Below are positions 25,435 through 33,850 of a stretch of 64,000 nucleotides of DNA, one piece after another. Location of the stretch: the NCBI RefSeq assembly GCF_900094545.1, contig NZ_FMAH01000003.1, forward strand, positions 62,001 through 126,000, read 5' to 3'. A program made the position numbers and the translations under genes. The first letter of the stretch is position 1. Each line of letters begins with the position of its first letter. A model generated the notes under the pieces. The model saw only the letters and a program-made list of their open reading frames with translations, did no database searches and was not told the origin of the DNA. Source of the DNA: Martinezella miluonensis (GTDB lineage Bacteria > Pseudomonadota > Alphaproteobacteria > Rhizobiales > Rhizobiaceae).

Positions 25435-26333
25435 TGCTTGCAACCTTTCGCAATTGGGCACTCGACGAGTCCCCCACTTCCAGACGCCAGGCAGCCTGGG
25501 GCGATCGCTATCGCATCTGGCTCGGATTGAAGGGCAATGCCCTCGGCATGATCGGCCTTTCGATCATCGTGCTGTTCATCCTGCTTGCAATTTTCGCGCC
25601 GTGGCTTGCCACGCATGATCCCGCTGCCCAGGATCTGGCAAACCGGCTCGCGCGTCCGAGCGCTGCTCATTGGCTCGGCACGGACGAACTCGGTCGCGAC
25701 ATCTACTCCCGCCTGCTTTATGGCGGTCGAGTCACCCTCGGCATGGTCATTGCCGTCGTCGTGCTCGTCGCGCCGATCGGTCTCGCCATCGGCTGCATCG
25801 CCGGCTATTTCGGCGGCGTGGTCGATACGGCGCTGATGCGCCTGACCGACATCTTCCTCGCCTTTCCCCGCCTGGTGCTGGCACTTGCCTTCGTGGCGGC
25901 CCTAAAGCCCGGCGTGGAAAGCGCCGTGCTTGCGATCGCGCTCACCGCCTGGCCCCCCTATGCCCGACTGGCTCGTGCCGAAACGATGACCGTGCGTGGC
26001 GCCGATTTCATCGCCGCCTATCGCCTGACGGGCGCCTCCTCCTGGCGCATCATCATGCGGCATATCGCGCCGCTCTGCATGCCCAGCCTGATCGTTCGCG
26101 TTACGCTTGACATGAGCTCCATCATCATCACCGCAGCCAGCCTCGGCTTCCTCGGCATGGGCGCTCAGCCGCCTTCGCCGGAATGGGGCGCGATGATCGC
26201 AACGGCCAAGCGCTTCATCTTTGAACAATGGTGGGTCGCAACGATCCCCGGCATCGCCATCTTCCTCGTCTCGCTCGCCTTCAATTTCCTGGGCGACGCG
26301 CTGCGCGACGTGCTCGACCCGAAGGGGAACTGA
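25434..26333 (+). CDS. Dipeptide-type ABC transporter permease (DppC-like)
   Basis: 299 residues. An N-terminal cytoplasmic stretch is followed by a first membrane helix (ALGMIGLSIIVLFILLAIFAPWLA), HWLGTDELGRDIYSRLLYGGRVTL (the DppC hallmark) and the EAA-like loop FIAAYRLTGASSWRIIMRHIAP. Six membrane segments in all. Partner of the preceding DppB-like permease. Start ATG at 25434 shares its first base with the previous stop. The next gene starts 3 bp after the stop. Confidence 0.93.
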   Translation: MLATFRNWALDESPTSRRQAAWGDRYRIWLGLKGNALGMIGLSIIVLFILLAIFAPWLATHDPAAQDLANRLARPSAAHWLGTDELGRDIYSRLLYGGRVTLGMVIAVVVLVAPIGLAIGCIAGYFGGVVDTALMRLTDIFLAFPRLVLALAFVAALKPGVESAVLAIALTAWPPYARLARAETMTVRGADFIAAYRLTGASSWRIIMRHIAPLCMPSLIVRVTLDMSSIIITAASLGFLGMGAQPPSPEWGAMIATAKRFIFEQWWVATIPGIAIFLVSLAFNFLGDALRDVLDPKGN

Positions 26334-26336
26334 TCC

Positions 26337-27164
26337 ATGCTGGTCGAGATCGAAAATCTGCGCATCGGCTTCAAGACGCGCACCGGTTTTGCTCCTGCGG
26401 TCAAAGGCGTTTCACTGCGCCTTGGCGCCGAGAAGCTCGGCATCGTCGGCGAAAGCGGCTCCGGCAAGAGCTTGACCGCACGCGCACTGATGAAGCTTTT
26501 GCCAAGGCAGACCCGCATCGAAGCCGACAAGCTCGCCTTCGACGGCATCGACATCCTGTCCGCCAGCGAAAAGCAGATGCGCACCATCCGTGGCAAGCGG
26601 GCAGGCTTCATCCTTCAGGATCCGAAATATTCGCTGAACCCCGTCAAGACCATCGGCAATCAGGTTGCCGAGTCATGGCGCACACACAAGGGCGGCAACC
26701 GCCGGGAAGCAGCAGAAGCCGCCGCCAATCTGCTCGAGCAGGTCAAGATCCGCAATCCGAAGACCGTCGCCGCCTCCTATCCGCATGAAGTCTCAGGCGG
26801 CATGGGTCAGCGCGTCATGATCGCCATGATGCTGGCGCCGGACCCCGAACTACTCATTGCCGACGAACCGACAAGCGCGCTGGATGCGACCGTGCAGGCC
26901 GAAATCCTGCGGCTGATCGAGGAGCTCGTCTCCGAGCGCTCCATGGGGCTGCTGCTCATCAGCCACGACCTGCCGCTCGTCTCGCACTTCTGCGACCGGG
27001 TCGCGGTCATGTATTCCGGGCGCGTCATGGAGGAACTCAAGGCTTCCGAGCTGCTTTCCGCCGCTCATCCCTATACGCGCGGCCTGCTGAACTGCATTCC
27101 TTCGCTTACCCATCCTAAGGAACGGCTTCCCATTCTCGAGCGTAACCCGGAGTGGTTGAAATGA
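26337..27164 (+). CDS. Dipeptide-type ABC transporter ATP-binding protein (DppD-like)
   Basis: 275 residues. Walker [11 protein letters not shown], a Q-loop FILQDPKYSLNP, signature VSGGMGQRVMIAMM and Walker [14 protein letters not shown]. The C-terminal HPYTRGLLNCIPSL region is the short oligo_HPY domain of DppD/OppD proteins. It drives peptide import with the DppF-like ATPase encoded next, whose ATG overlaps this stop by 4 bp. Confidence 0.93.
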   Translation: MLVEIENLRIGFKTRTGFAPAVKGVSLRLGAEKLGIVGESGSGKSLTARALMKLLPRQTRIEADKLAFDGIDILSASEKQMRTIRGKRAGFILQDPKYSLNPVKTIGNQVAESWRTHKGGNRREAAEAAANLLEQVKIRNPKTVAASYPHEVSGGMGQRVMIAMMLAPDPELLIADEPTSALDATVQAEILRLIEELVSERSMGLLLISHDLPLVSHFCDRVAVMYSGRVMEELKASELLSAAHPYTRGLLNCIPSLTHPKERLPILERNPEWLK

Positions 27165-27910
27165 CGATAGAGATCGATAATCTGCGTATCCGCTTCGGCG
27201 AGCGCGAAGTCGTCAAGGGCGTTTCCTTCCAGGTGGAAGAGGGCGGTAGCTTCGGCATCGTCGGCGAAAGCGGCTCGGGCAAATCGACCGTATTGCGCGC
27301 GATGGCCGGCTTGAATACCAGCTGGCTGGGGCGCATCGCCTTCAACGGCGAAGCCGCGCCGCAGCATCGAACCCCGGATTTCTTCCGCAAGGTGCAGATG
27401 GTCTTCCAGGACCCTTATGGCTCGCTGCATCCGCGCCAGACCATCGACCGCATCCTGAGCGAGCTGCCGCTCGTTCACCGCATGGGCGACATCGATCGGC
27501 GCATCGCGTCAGCGCTTTCCGATGTCGCCCTGCCCCAAAGCGCCCGTTTCCGCTATCCGCACCAGCTCTCGGGCGGCCAGCGGCAACGCGTCGCCATCGC
27601 CCGCGCGCTGATCGCCGAACCGAAGATCCTGCTGCTCGACGAGCCGACCAGCGCGCTCGATGTTTCCGTCCAGGCCGAGATCCTCAACCTGCTTTCCGAT
27701 CTGCGTGCAGAGCGGAAGCTTACCTATGTGATGGTCAGCCACAATCTCGGCGTGATCGCCCACCTCTGCACCCGGGTCGGTGTCATGATCGATGGTCAGA
27801 TGGTCGAACAGGTTTCGGCCGAGAATCTGCGCCGTGGCAATGTCGCCCACCCTCACACCCAGGAACTGCGCCGTCTGAGCATCGAGTTCGAGGAAGCGGA
27901 ACCAGTCTAA
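27161..27910 (+). CDS. Dipeptide-type ABC transporter ATP-binding protein (DppF-like)
   Basis: 249 residues from the ATG at 27161 (4-bp overlap with the previous gene). Walker [42 protein letters not shown] and [15 protein letters not shown] identify it. It is shorter than typical DppF (about 320), with a reduced C-terminal oligo_HPY part ([11 protein letters not shown]). It completes a full five-gene peptide importer. Twenty bases later the D-aminopeptidase-like gene begins. Confidence 0.92.
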   Translation: MTIEIDNLRIRFGEREVVKGVSFQVEEGGSFGIVGESGSGKSTVLRAMAGLNTSWLGRIAFNGEAAPQHRTPDFFRKVQMVFQDPYGSLHPRQTIDRILSELPLVHRMGDIDRRIASALSDVALPQSARFRYPHQLSGGQRQRVAIARALIAEPKILLLDEPTSALDVSVQAEILNLLSDLRAERKLTYVMVSHNLGVIAHLCTRVGVMIDGQMVEQVSAENLRRGNVAHPHTQELRRLSIEFEEAEPV

Positions 27911-27930
27911 TCTGCATTTGCGAGGCATGC

Positions 27931-29439
27931 ATGTCTGAAATGGGAAACTGGAAGGCCGCGCAGGCATGCGCAGCGGGATTCACGCAGAACTGGAACGGCA
28001 ACGAGCCAGGCGGCGCCGTCATCGGCTTCGATGCGCATGGCATCCGCTTTGCCGAAGCCGGCGGCGTGGAAAGCCTCTCGACGCTGGCGCCCTTTACCGC
28101 TGCAAGCGTCGTTCGCTATGCCTCGGTGACGAAACATGCCTTCTGCGCCATGGTGCTCGCGCATTCCGACAAGATCGGTCTTGACGATCCTTTGGGCCAG
28201 CATTTGCCCGAACTGCAGGCACCCCTTCGCGATGTCACTGTCGGCCGCGCGCTCGACATGAGCGGCGGCTTGCCCGACACGCGCGAATGCCTGTCGCTGC
28301 TTGGGCTTTCCGTCTACACCGAAACCAAGGCTGGCCTGCTGCTCGATTTCCTCGCACGCCAGACGCGATTGAACTACGAGGCCGGCACCGAGATTTCCTA
28401 CTCCAATACGGGCTACCGTCTCGTGGAAGCCGCACTCGAACGACAAGGCGTGTTCTTCCGCGATTACGTCCGCGAGCTCGGCGCACAGGCCGGTGCGGTA
28501 TTGGATGCGCCCGATGTCTGGAACGACCCCGTCATCGGCCTGGTTCCCGGCTATTGGCTCGATGGCCAGCGTTGGCAGCTTTCGGCCGCCGGCCTGCATA
28601 TCTCCGCCTCCGGCAGCATGACTGGCAGCGGCGAGAGCCTTGCGAAGTGGCTGATCGGCCTCCTCGACGGCAAGGGGTCTTTCGACGGAATACTGGAACA
28701 ATTGTCGGCTGCACGGCCACTTGCCGATGGCCGAATGAGCGGCTACGGACTGGGCCTGCGTCAGAGCCCGCTCGGCAGCCGTTCTTTCATCGGACACGGC
28801 GGCTCTCATCCCGGTTACAAAAGCTATTTTCTGCTCGATCCTACCCAGAAAACCGGCTTCGTTGTGGTGTCGAACCGCGAAGATACCAACGGCTATAAGA
28901 TCGCCCTGGAATCCATGGCGGCATTGACCGGCGAAGCCTTGCCGCGTCCCTCCTCTGCTCTCCGCGACGGCACCTATGTCACCGAAAGCGGGCCATGGTG
29001 GATCAAGGTTGCCGGCAGTACGGTCACCTATCTCGATGCCGACGAAACGGTTTATGAGGATGAGGGATCCTGGGTTTCCTCGCGGTCGCCCTCCTCGCCG
29101 ATGCACCTGACAATGCAGGGCGAAGACATCGTCGGAGAGGTCGGGCATGCCAAACGTCGGTTCCTGCCGGTTAAGGAACAGGACGTGCCGGGATCCCTGT
29201 CGGGCGTGTGGAACTCCTCCGAAGGTGCTCGCTTCGAGATTGAAAATGGCAGCGTCATCATGGGTATAGGTCCGGTGCGCCATAGTATGCCGCTGCGCGC
29301 ATTGGGTAACGGACGCTTCCTGTTCACCCTCGTCGATGGCCCCTGGACCAAGCGGGTCTGCCTCAATCTCCTCGGCGCGGATCGACTGGAATTGGTGCTC
29401 GCCCGGGCAAGAATGATCGAATACCGTCGCGCCGGGTGA
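27931..29439 (+). CDS. Serine beta-lactamase-fold peptidase resembling D-aminopeptidase (DAP, family S12)
   Basis: 502 residues, cytoplasmic. The three penicillin-binding motifs are Ser65-Val-Thr-Lys68, Tyr157-Ser-Asn159 and His289-Gly-Gly291, close in position to the S62/K65, Y153 and H287 of Ochrobactrum anthropi D-aminopeptidase as I recall it. The length (about 520 in DAP) and the C-terminal beta-barrel extensions (about 335-500) also match, rather than a plain class C beta-lactamase (about 370). DAP removes N-terminal D-residues from peptides and amides. It is the sixth gene of the importer operon, fitting cytoplasmic cleavage of imported D-peptides. A simple esterase is the alternative. 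Confidence 0.82.
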   Translation: MSEMGNWKAAQACAAGFTQNWNGNEPGGAVIGFDAHGIRFAEAGGVESLSTLAPFTAASVVRYASVTKHAFCAMVLAHSDKIGLDDPLGQHLPELQAPLRDVTVGRALDMSGGLPDTRECLSLLGLSVYTETKAGLLLDFLARQTRLNYEAGTEISYSNTGYRLVEAALERQGVFFRDYVRELGAQAGAVLDAPDVWNDPVIGLVPGYWLDGQRWQLSAAGLHISASGSMTGSGESLAKWLIGLLDGKGSFDGILEQLSAARPLADGRMSGYGLGLRQSPLGSRSFIGHGGSHPGYKSYFLLDPTQKTGFVVVSNREDTNGYKIALESMAALTGEALPRPSSALRDGTYVTESGPWWIKVAGSTVTYLDADETVYEDEGSWVSSRSPSSPMHLTMQGEDIVGEVGHAKRRFLPVKEQDVPGSLSGVWNSSEGARFEIENGSVIMGIGPVRHSMPLRALGNGRFLFTLVDGPWTKRVCLNLLGADRLELVLARARMIEYRRAG

Positions 29440-29508
29440 TTGCATTCCCGGCTCATTCAGGCCAAGGAGAACCCGGCTTTGACAGCCGGTTTCTTTCGGG
29501 AGCTTCGA

Positions 29509-30393
29509 GTGGAAGTCAAATGGCTTGAAGATTTTCTGGCGCTGGCGCGGACACTGAACTTTTCAAAGGCCGCCGACGAGCGCCATGTGACGCAATCGGC
29601 CTTCAGCCGCCGCATCCGGCAGCTGGAGGGCTGGGTTGGGACGAGCCTGATCGACCGGGCAACCTACCCTTCACGTCTGACCGCGGCCGGCGAACGTTTT
29701 GTGCCGGTGGCCGAGCAGAGTTTGCAGGTGCTCTACCAGGCGCGCCGCAATCTCCAGCATGAAGATGGCACCGACGCACGCACGGTGACCCTGACGGCGC
29801 TGCACACCCTATCTTTCACCTTCTTTCCAGATTGGCTGAGCCGGCTCAACGCACGCATCGGCCCGATCGTTTCGCATTTGCGCGCCGATTCCGGCACTAT
29901 GGAAGAAAACCTGAATTCCCTTATCGATGGGGAATGCGATTTCCTTCTCACCTACCAGCATCTGCATGTGCCGATGCTGCTGGATCCGCAATTCGAACAT
30001 CACACGCTTGGCCGGGAAACCATCCTGCCTGTCAGCGCCCCAGGCACGGACGGCGCGGCGCTGCATCGCATCGAACCCGGCTTCAACCATGTCAGCTACC
30101 AGAAGACATCCTTCTTCGGGCAATTGGTGGCCGGCACCATCGGCAAGCGCCTGCCAGCCGAAAACCGGGTGCATGTCGGCAGCATGTCCGTCGGCCTGAA
30201 GGGAATGGTTGCGGCTGGATTCGGGCTGGCCTGGATCCCGGAAAGCCTTGTCAAAGCGGAACTTGCCGATGGCCGGCTGGTCTATGCCGCCGATCCCGAA
30301 TGGAACATCGACGTTGAAATCCGCGTCTATCGCTCCCGCGAGAACCGCCGTCCGATCGTCGGGCGCATCTGGTCGATGCTAGACAAACCCTGA
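29509..30393 (+). CDS. LysR-family transcriptional regulator
   Basis: 294 residues from a GTG at 29509 with GGGAG 6 bases upstream; an upstream TTG at 29440 would add 23 residues absent from typical LysR proteins. The helix-turn-helix is WLEDFLALARTLNFSKAADERHVTQSAFSRRIRQLEGWVGTSLIDR (residues 5-50); the rest is a LysR substrate-binding domain. It is the last gene of the peptide importer operon and is convergent with the D-transaminase gene, so it is the natural candidate regulator for the whole island. Confidence 0.91.
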   Translation: MEVKWLEDFLALARTLNFSKAADERHVTQSAFSRRIRQLEGWVGTSLIDRATYPSRLTAAGERFVPVAEQSLQVLYQARRNLQHEDGTDARTVTLTALHTLSFTFFPDWLSRLNARIGPIVSHLRADSGTMEENLNSLIDGECDFLLTYQHLHVPMLLDPQFEHHTLGRETILPVSAPGTDGAALHRIEPGFNHVSYQKTSFFGQLVAGTIGKRLPAENRVHVGSMSVGLKGMVAAGFGLAWIPESLVKAELADGRLVYAADPEWNIDVEIRVYRSRENRRPIVGRIWSMLDKP

Positions 30394-30417
30394 CGATCGG
30401 GTAGTCGTTGCGGCAGC

Positions 30418-31284
30418 TCAGATCGCAGTACGGCGCGCATTCTCCATGTAGAGCGCGCGCAGACGCTTGAACATCGGGCCAGGTGTCCCGTCACCGACGG
30501 CAACGCCATCGATATCAGTAATGGAGACGATGAAGTTCGAGGCGCTTGTCAGCCAGGCTTCAGCCGCGGCCTTTGCCTCTTCGACGGAGAACGGCCGTTC
30601 TTCCAGCACCATACCAGCTTCCCGCGCCAGATCGAGGATTGCGAGCCGCGTGCATCCCGGCAGGGTCGCATGGCTGTTGGCGCGTGTCACGATGCGGCCG
30701 TCGCGCGTCACGATATAGCCTGTCGACGAGGCGCCCTCCGTCACCACGCCGTTTTCGACCAGCCAGGCTTCATCGAAGCCTTCTGCCTTGGCGGCGCGTT
30801 TCGCCATGACCTGCGGCAGAAGACAGACACTCTTGATGTCACGCCGCGCCCAACGCTGATCCGGCATGGATTTTACCTTGAGTCCCTTCTCGACAGCGGC
30901 AACATGCTCCAGCGTCTTCGCCTGCGTGAAAATCACCAGGGTCGGCTTCAGATCCTCCGAGTAGAAGAAATTACGGTCCTCCGCACCGCGCGTGTACTGG
31001 AGATAGACGACGCCCTCAGTGAGCTGGTTTTCCGCCACAAGGCGCTTCTCGATCGCCACGATCTCGTCAGTCGTAATGGGCAGGTGGCCGCCAATCTCGC
31101 CTACGCTGCGTTCCAGCCGGGCCATATGCAGGGCACTGTCGATCAGCTTGCCATCCAGGACGGCGGTGACTTCATAAATGCCGTCGCCGAACAGGAAACC
31201 ACGATCGAAGATGGACAGATGTGCCTCGTTTTCGGGCAAGAAGGCGCCGTTCAGAAAGACGGTGCGGATCGTCGGGGCAGACAT
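30418..31284 (-). CDS. D-amino-acid transaminase (class IV PLP aminotransferase)
   Basis: 288 residues, close to the family length of about 285. Conserved features: SIFDRGFLFGDGIYEV (26-41), RWARRDIKSVCLLPQVMAKRAA with the PLP Schiff-base Lys151, EAWLVENGVVTEGASSTGYIV, and SHATLPGCTRLAILDLA. This pattern fits D-alanine aminotransferase rather than branched-chain aminotransferase (about 300-360 residues) or aminodeoxychorismate lyase. It would convert D-amino acids released from imported peptides into 2-oxo acids while making D-glutamate. It is downstream of the DmpA-like gene on the same strand (36-bp gap), an operon of two. Confidence 0.88.
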   Translation of the reverse strand: MSAPTIRTVFLNGAFLPENEAHLSIFDRGFLFGDGIYEVTAVLDGKLIDSALHMARLERSVGEIGGHLPITTDEIVAIEKRLVAENQLTEGVVYLQYTRGAEDRNFFYSEDLKPTLVIFTQAKTLEHVAAVEKGLKVKSMPDQRWARRDIKSVCLLPQVMAKRAAKAEGFDEAWLVENGVVTEGASSTGYIVTRDGRIVTRANSHATLPGCTRLAILDLAREAGMVLEERPFSVEEAKAAAEAWLTSASNFIVSITDIDGVAVGDGTPGPMFKRLRALYMENARRTAI

Positions 31285-31320
31285 GGAAACTCCGTGAAAT
31301 GCGAAATGGGGGAATGAAAA

Positions 31321-32367
31321 TCAGCGATGAGCTGCGTGAGGGAGGCTGATGGCGCTGACTGTTGAGCCTTTGCCGGTTGCGGCATTAAAGCCCCGGGTCT
31401 CGGTTGCCATGGCAAGCGAATTGAGGATGGCCTCCTCGGTGGCTTCGATTGCGGCTTCGAAGAGCGGCGACACGGCGTCGTTGCCCAATGATGGAACCGC
31501 ACTTACACCCTTGCGGCGCTCGGGGGTACGACGCACGGCCTCGGCCGTCGAAAACGCCAGCGCATAGTCGCCCGAGCCGTTGCTCAATGCCGCGCCGGTG
31601 CGCGCAAGGCCACCGAAACAGCGGCGCGCCAATCTTTCGAGATTGCGCGAACAGAGCGGAGCATCGGTCGCAAGCACAATGACGATGGAACCGTCCTTGT
31701 CATGTTCCGCCAACCTCGCATAGTCGCGACCGGCAACGATGAGATGACCGCCGTAATTCGATTGGACAAGCACGCCGAGTCGATAGGTTTCTCCGCCGAC
31801 GGGCACGAGGCGGGAGCTTGTCCCGATACCGCCCTTCAGGCCGAATGCGACCGTTCCGGTTCCGGCGCCGACCCCGCCTTCCTCGACTAGCCCCGATGCC
31901 GCGCTGTCGATCGCCAGCGAAATTTCATCGACGCTCGGACGCGCAGCGCGAATATCGTTGAGGCGTGAATCGTTGGTTTCGCCGACCACCGCATTGATCG
32001 ACACCACCTTGTCATTGCCCGGCTGGGCGAGCGTGTGGCGGATGATAGCCTCGATGCCTCGCCCGACGGCCAACGTGTTGGTGAGGACGATCGGCGTCTC
32101 GATCTCGCCAAGTTCGACGATCTGGGTCGATCCGGCAAACTTTCCGAAGCCGTTGAGGACGGCAAAACCGGCCGGGACCTTGTCCTGAAACAGATTGCCG
32201 CCATGCGGCAAGATCGCCGTCGCGCCCGTGCGCGTGCGCTCTCCCTCATGGCATGTGACATGTCCGACGCGCACGCCGGCGACATCGGTGATCGCGTTCA
32301 GGAGACCGGGTTCGAAATGGCCCGGCGCAAAGCCAAGCTCGCGGATTCTATGGCGCTTCTGGTCCAT
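31321..32367 (-). CDS. P1-family (S58) aminopeptidase, DmpA-like self-processing
   Basis: 348 residues. N-terminal nucleophile-type peptidase made as a precursor that cuts itself. The expected cleavage site is Gly226-Ser227 in DKDGSIVIVLATDAPL, with Ser227 as nucleophile; a second conserved serine is Ser265 in SNGSGDYAL. Asp267 occupies the place where I recall Glu in DmpA. Other blocks: NAITDVAGVRVGH and LTNTLAVGRGIEAIIR. DmpA from Ochrobactrum releases L-residues and hydrolyses D-residue esters and amides; relatives cleave beta-peptides. Gene context (D-transaminase, D-aminopeptidase-like, peptide importer) suggests unusual peptides as substrates. Confidence 0.91.
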   Translation of the reverse strand: MDQKRHRIRELGFAPGHFEPGLLNAITDVAGVRVGHVTCHEGERTRTGATAILPHGGNLFQDKVPAGFAVLNGFGKFAGSTQIVELGEIETPIVLTNTLAVGRGIEAIIRHTLAQPGNDKVVSINAVVGETNDSRLNDIRAARPSVDEISLAIDSAASGLVEEGGVGAGTGTVAFGLKGGIGTSSRLVPVGGETYRLGVLVQSNYGGHLIVAGRDYARLAEHDKDGSIVIVLATDAPLCSRNLERLARRCFGGLARTGAALSNGSGDYALAFSTAEAVRRTPERRKGVSAVPSLGNDAVSPLFEAAIEATEEAILNSLAMATETRGFNAATGKGSTVSAISLPHAAHR

Positions 32368-32524
32368 TACTCATGCCTCATAAAATTGTCGCAACATTAC
32401 TCTGCCGCGCAGCCGGAAGGCACAACAAAAACGGAATAGTTTCAGACCGGCTTTGCAAAGGAAGAGGATGCGCGTTGCGTCTCAAGACAACGGCTAACGC
32501 CGATACGAGCGCGGCGACCTCTAT

Positions 32525-33448
32525 CTAGAGGAAGCGATTGTTGCGCAGCCATTGCTCCCACCAGGCGGGCCATTCAGCGCTTGGTGTGCCCGGCTTTCCC
32601 ATGCCGAAGCCATGACCGCCGCTCGGCAATCGGTGCAGATCGACCGGGACGCCTGCCTTTCGACAGGCTTCGGCCATCATGACTGTATTTGCCGGATCGG
32701 AGATCGGATCATCCTTGGCCTGCACCAGGAAAACCGGCGGGCAGCCCGAGCGGACATGCGTTTCGACAGACCATTCCACACTGGCTTTCGCATCCGGCTG
32801 CGCGCCGATCAACGACCGGCGAGTGGAGGTATGGTCATAGGGCGGCTCCAGCGTGATGACCGGATAGATCAGCGCCGCCAGGTCGGGACGGGCGGATTGG
32901 CCATCGATCGCATCTGTTGCCTGGTAGGAGGCGAAGGCGGAGCGGGTTGCCATCAGGCCCATCAAATGACCGCCGGCGGAAAAGCCGAGGGCGCCAATGC
33001 GCGACGGATCCAGACCTCGATGCGTGGCGTCGGCCCGGATGAGGCGCAATGCACGTTGCGCATCCTGAAGCGGCGCCAAGGGACCGTTGCTCCATCCTTC
33101 CTGCGGCAAGCGATAGGTCAGCACGTAAGCCGTGACGCCCCGTGCAGCCAGCCAACGAGCCGCAGGATAGGCTTCTTTCTCCAACTCGATACGCTTGTAC
33201 CCGCCTCCGGCGGCAATCAATACACTGGCACCGTTCGCGCGTCCGGGCGCAAAGACCTGCAGACTCGGCGCGGCGATATTGCTGACCGCGCCCTTGCCGC
33301 TCTTCTGCAGCGTGCCGGACGGTCCGCCGCCGCCCGGAGGGTGTCCTGGCCATAGCGGCACGCTGGCGTTCGATGCCGCCGCCCGCGCTCTTGTGGAAAG
33401 CATGGCAAACGTCGTGGCGATCAAAAAGGAACGTCGATCCATCGTCAT
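32525..33448 (-). CDS. Exported alpha/beta hydrolase (acetyl-esterase/BD-FAE-like)
   Basis: 307 residues. The N-terminus MTMDRRSFLIATTFAMLSTRARAAA has a twin-arginine motif (DRRSFL) and a signal-peptide-like core, so it is probably periplasmic. The oxyanion segment is AAGGGYKRIELEKEAYPAARWLAARG, the nucleophile elbow GFSAGG (about residue 155), and the acid/histidine are likely the Asp of QAKDDPISDP and the His in PSGGHGFG near 285. This is the acetyl-xylan-esterase/BD-FAE type acting on acetylated sugars or similar esters. It stands alone and diverges from the AraC-type regulator across 402 bp. Confidence 0.87.
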   Translation of the reverse strand: MTMDRRSFLIATTFAMLSTRARAAASNASVPLWPGHPPGGGGPSGTLQKSGKGAVSNIAAPSLQVFAPGRANGASVLIAAGGGYKRIELEKEAYPAARWLAARGVTAYVLTYRLPQEGWSNGPLAPLQDAQRALRLIRADATHRGLDPSRIGALGFSAGGHLMGLMATRSAFASYQATDAIDGQSARPDLAALIYPVITLEPPYDHTSTRRSLIGAQPDAKASVEWSVETHVRSGCPPVFLVQAKDDPISDPANTVMMAEACRKAGVPVDLHRLPSGGHGFGMGKPGTPSAEWPAWWEQWLRNNRFL

Positions 33449-33850
33449 GATTCAAAAGGCCTCGCATACGGAGGATATGAAGCAACGATCCCGATATGGC
33501 TGCAATGTGTTTTTCGACGCGCGATACAGCTGCCGGAACAGACCCGCCTTCGGGATACTCCAAACCCCGCGGACGCGCCTGTCTTGTTGTCATCTTTTGG
33601 GACAAGCGCCGCCGTAACGACAGGTTGAGCAGCCGCCAGACTTGCCTTTTCAAAAAGGCGCTGCAAATGAACGCCTTAGCATGTTAGAAATACGAAAATA
33701 GGCATGAGTCACGAGCTTCCCTCCTCCCATAGAAGAGAGGCTTTTCGCCCTTTCCTATTGAAGCAGGGGCGTTGTCTTCTGCCAGAATGATGGACGAAGA
33801 TATGACGGCGATGCTCTTGCTCTGTCCTGACGGTATCTGAGGAGACCAGA
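33449..33850. other. 402-bp divergent gap between esterase and AraC-type genes
   Basis: I see no supportable gene. A near-perfect small palindrome, GCCTTTT-CA-AAAAGGC, lies at 33644-33659. The right end holds GAGGAG (33839-33844), the ribosome site of the AraC-type gene. Reading frames across the gap are short and lack usual codon patterns. Confidence 0.45.

Noticed and set aside
27931..29439. Reading as a class C beta-lactamase resistance gene
   Set aside because: No signal peptide, about 500 residues with extra C-terminal domains, and motif spacing like D-aminopeptidase; located inside a peptide importer operon.
27907..29445. 512-codon minus-strand frame opposite the D-aminopeptidase-like gene
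   Set aside because: The plus strand carries SxxK, YSN and HGG motifs in order; the antisense frame has none.
33644..33659. GCCTTTT-CA-AAAAGGC palindrome as a terminator
   Set aside because: It lies in a divergent gap with no gene ending nearby, and the stem is short and AT-rich; likely chance.
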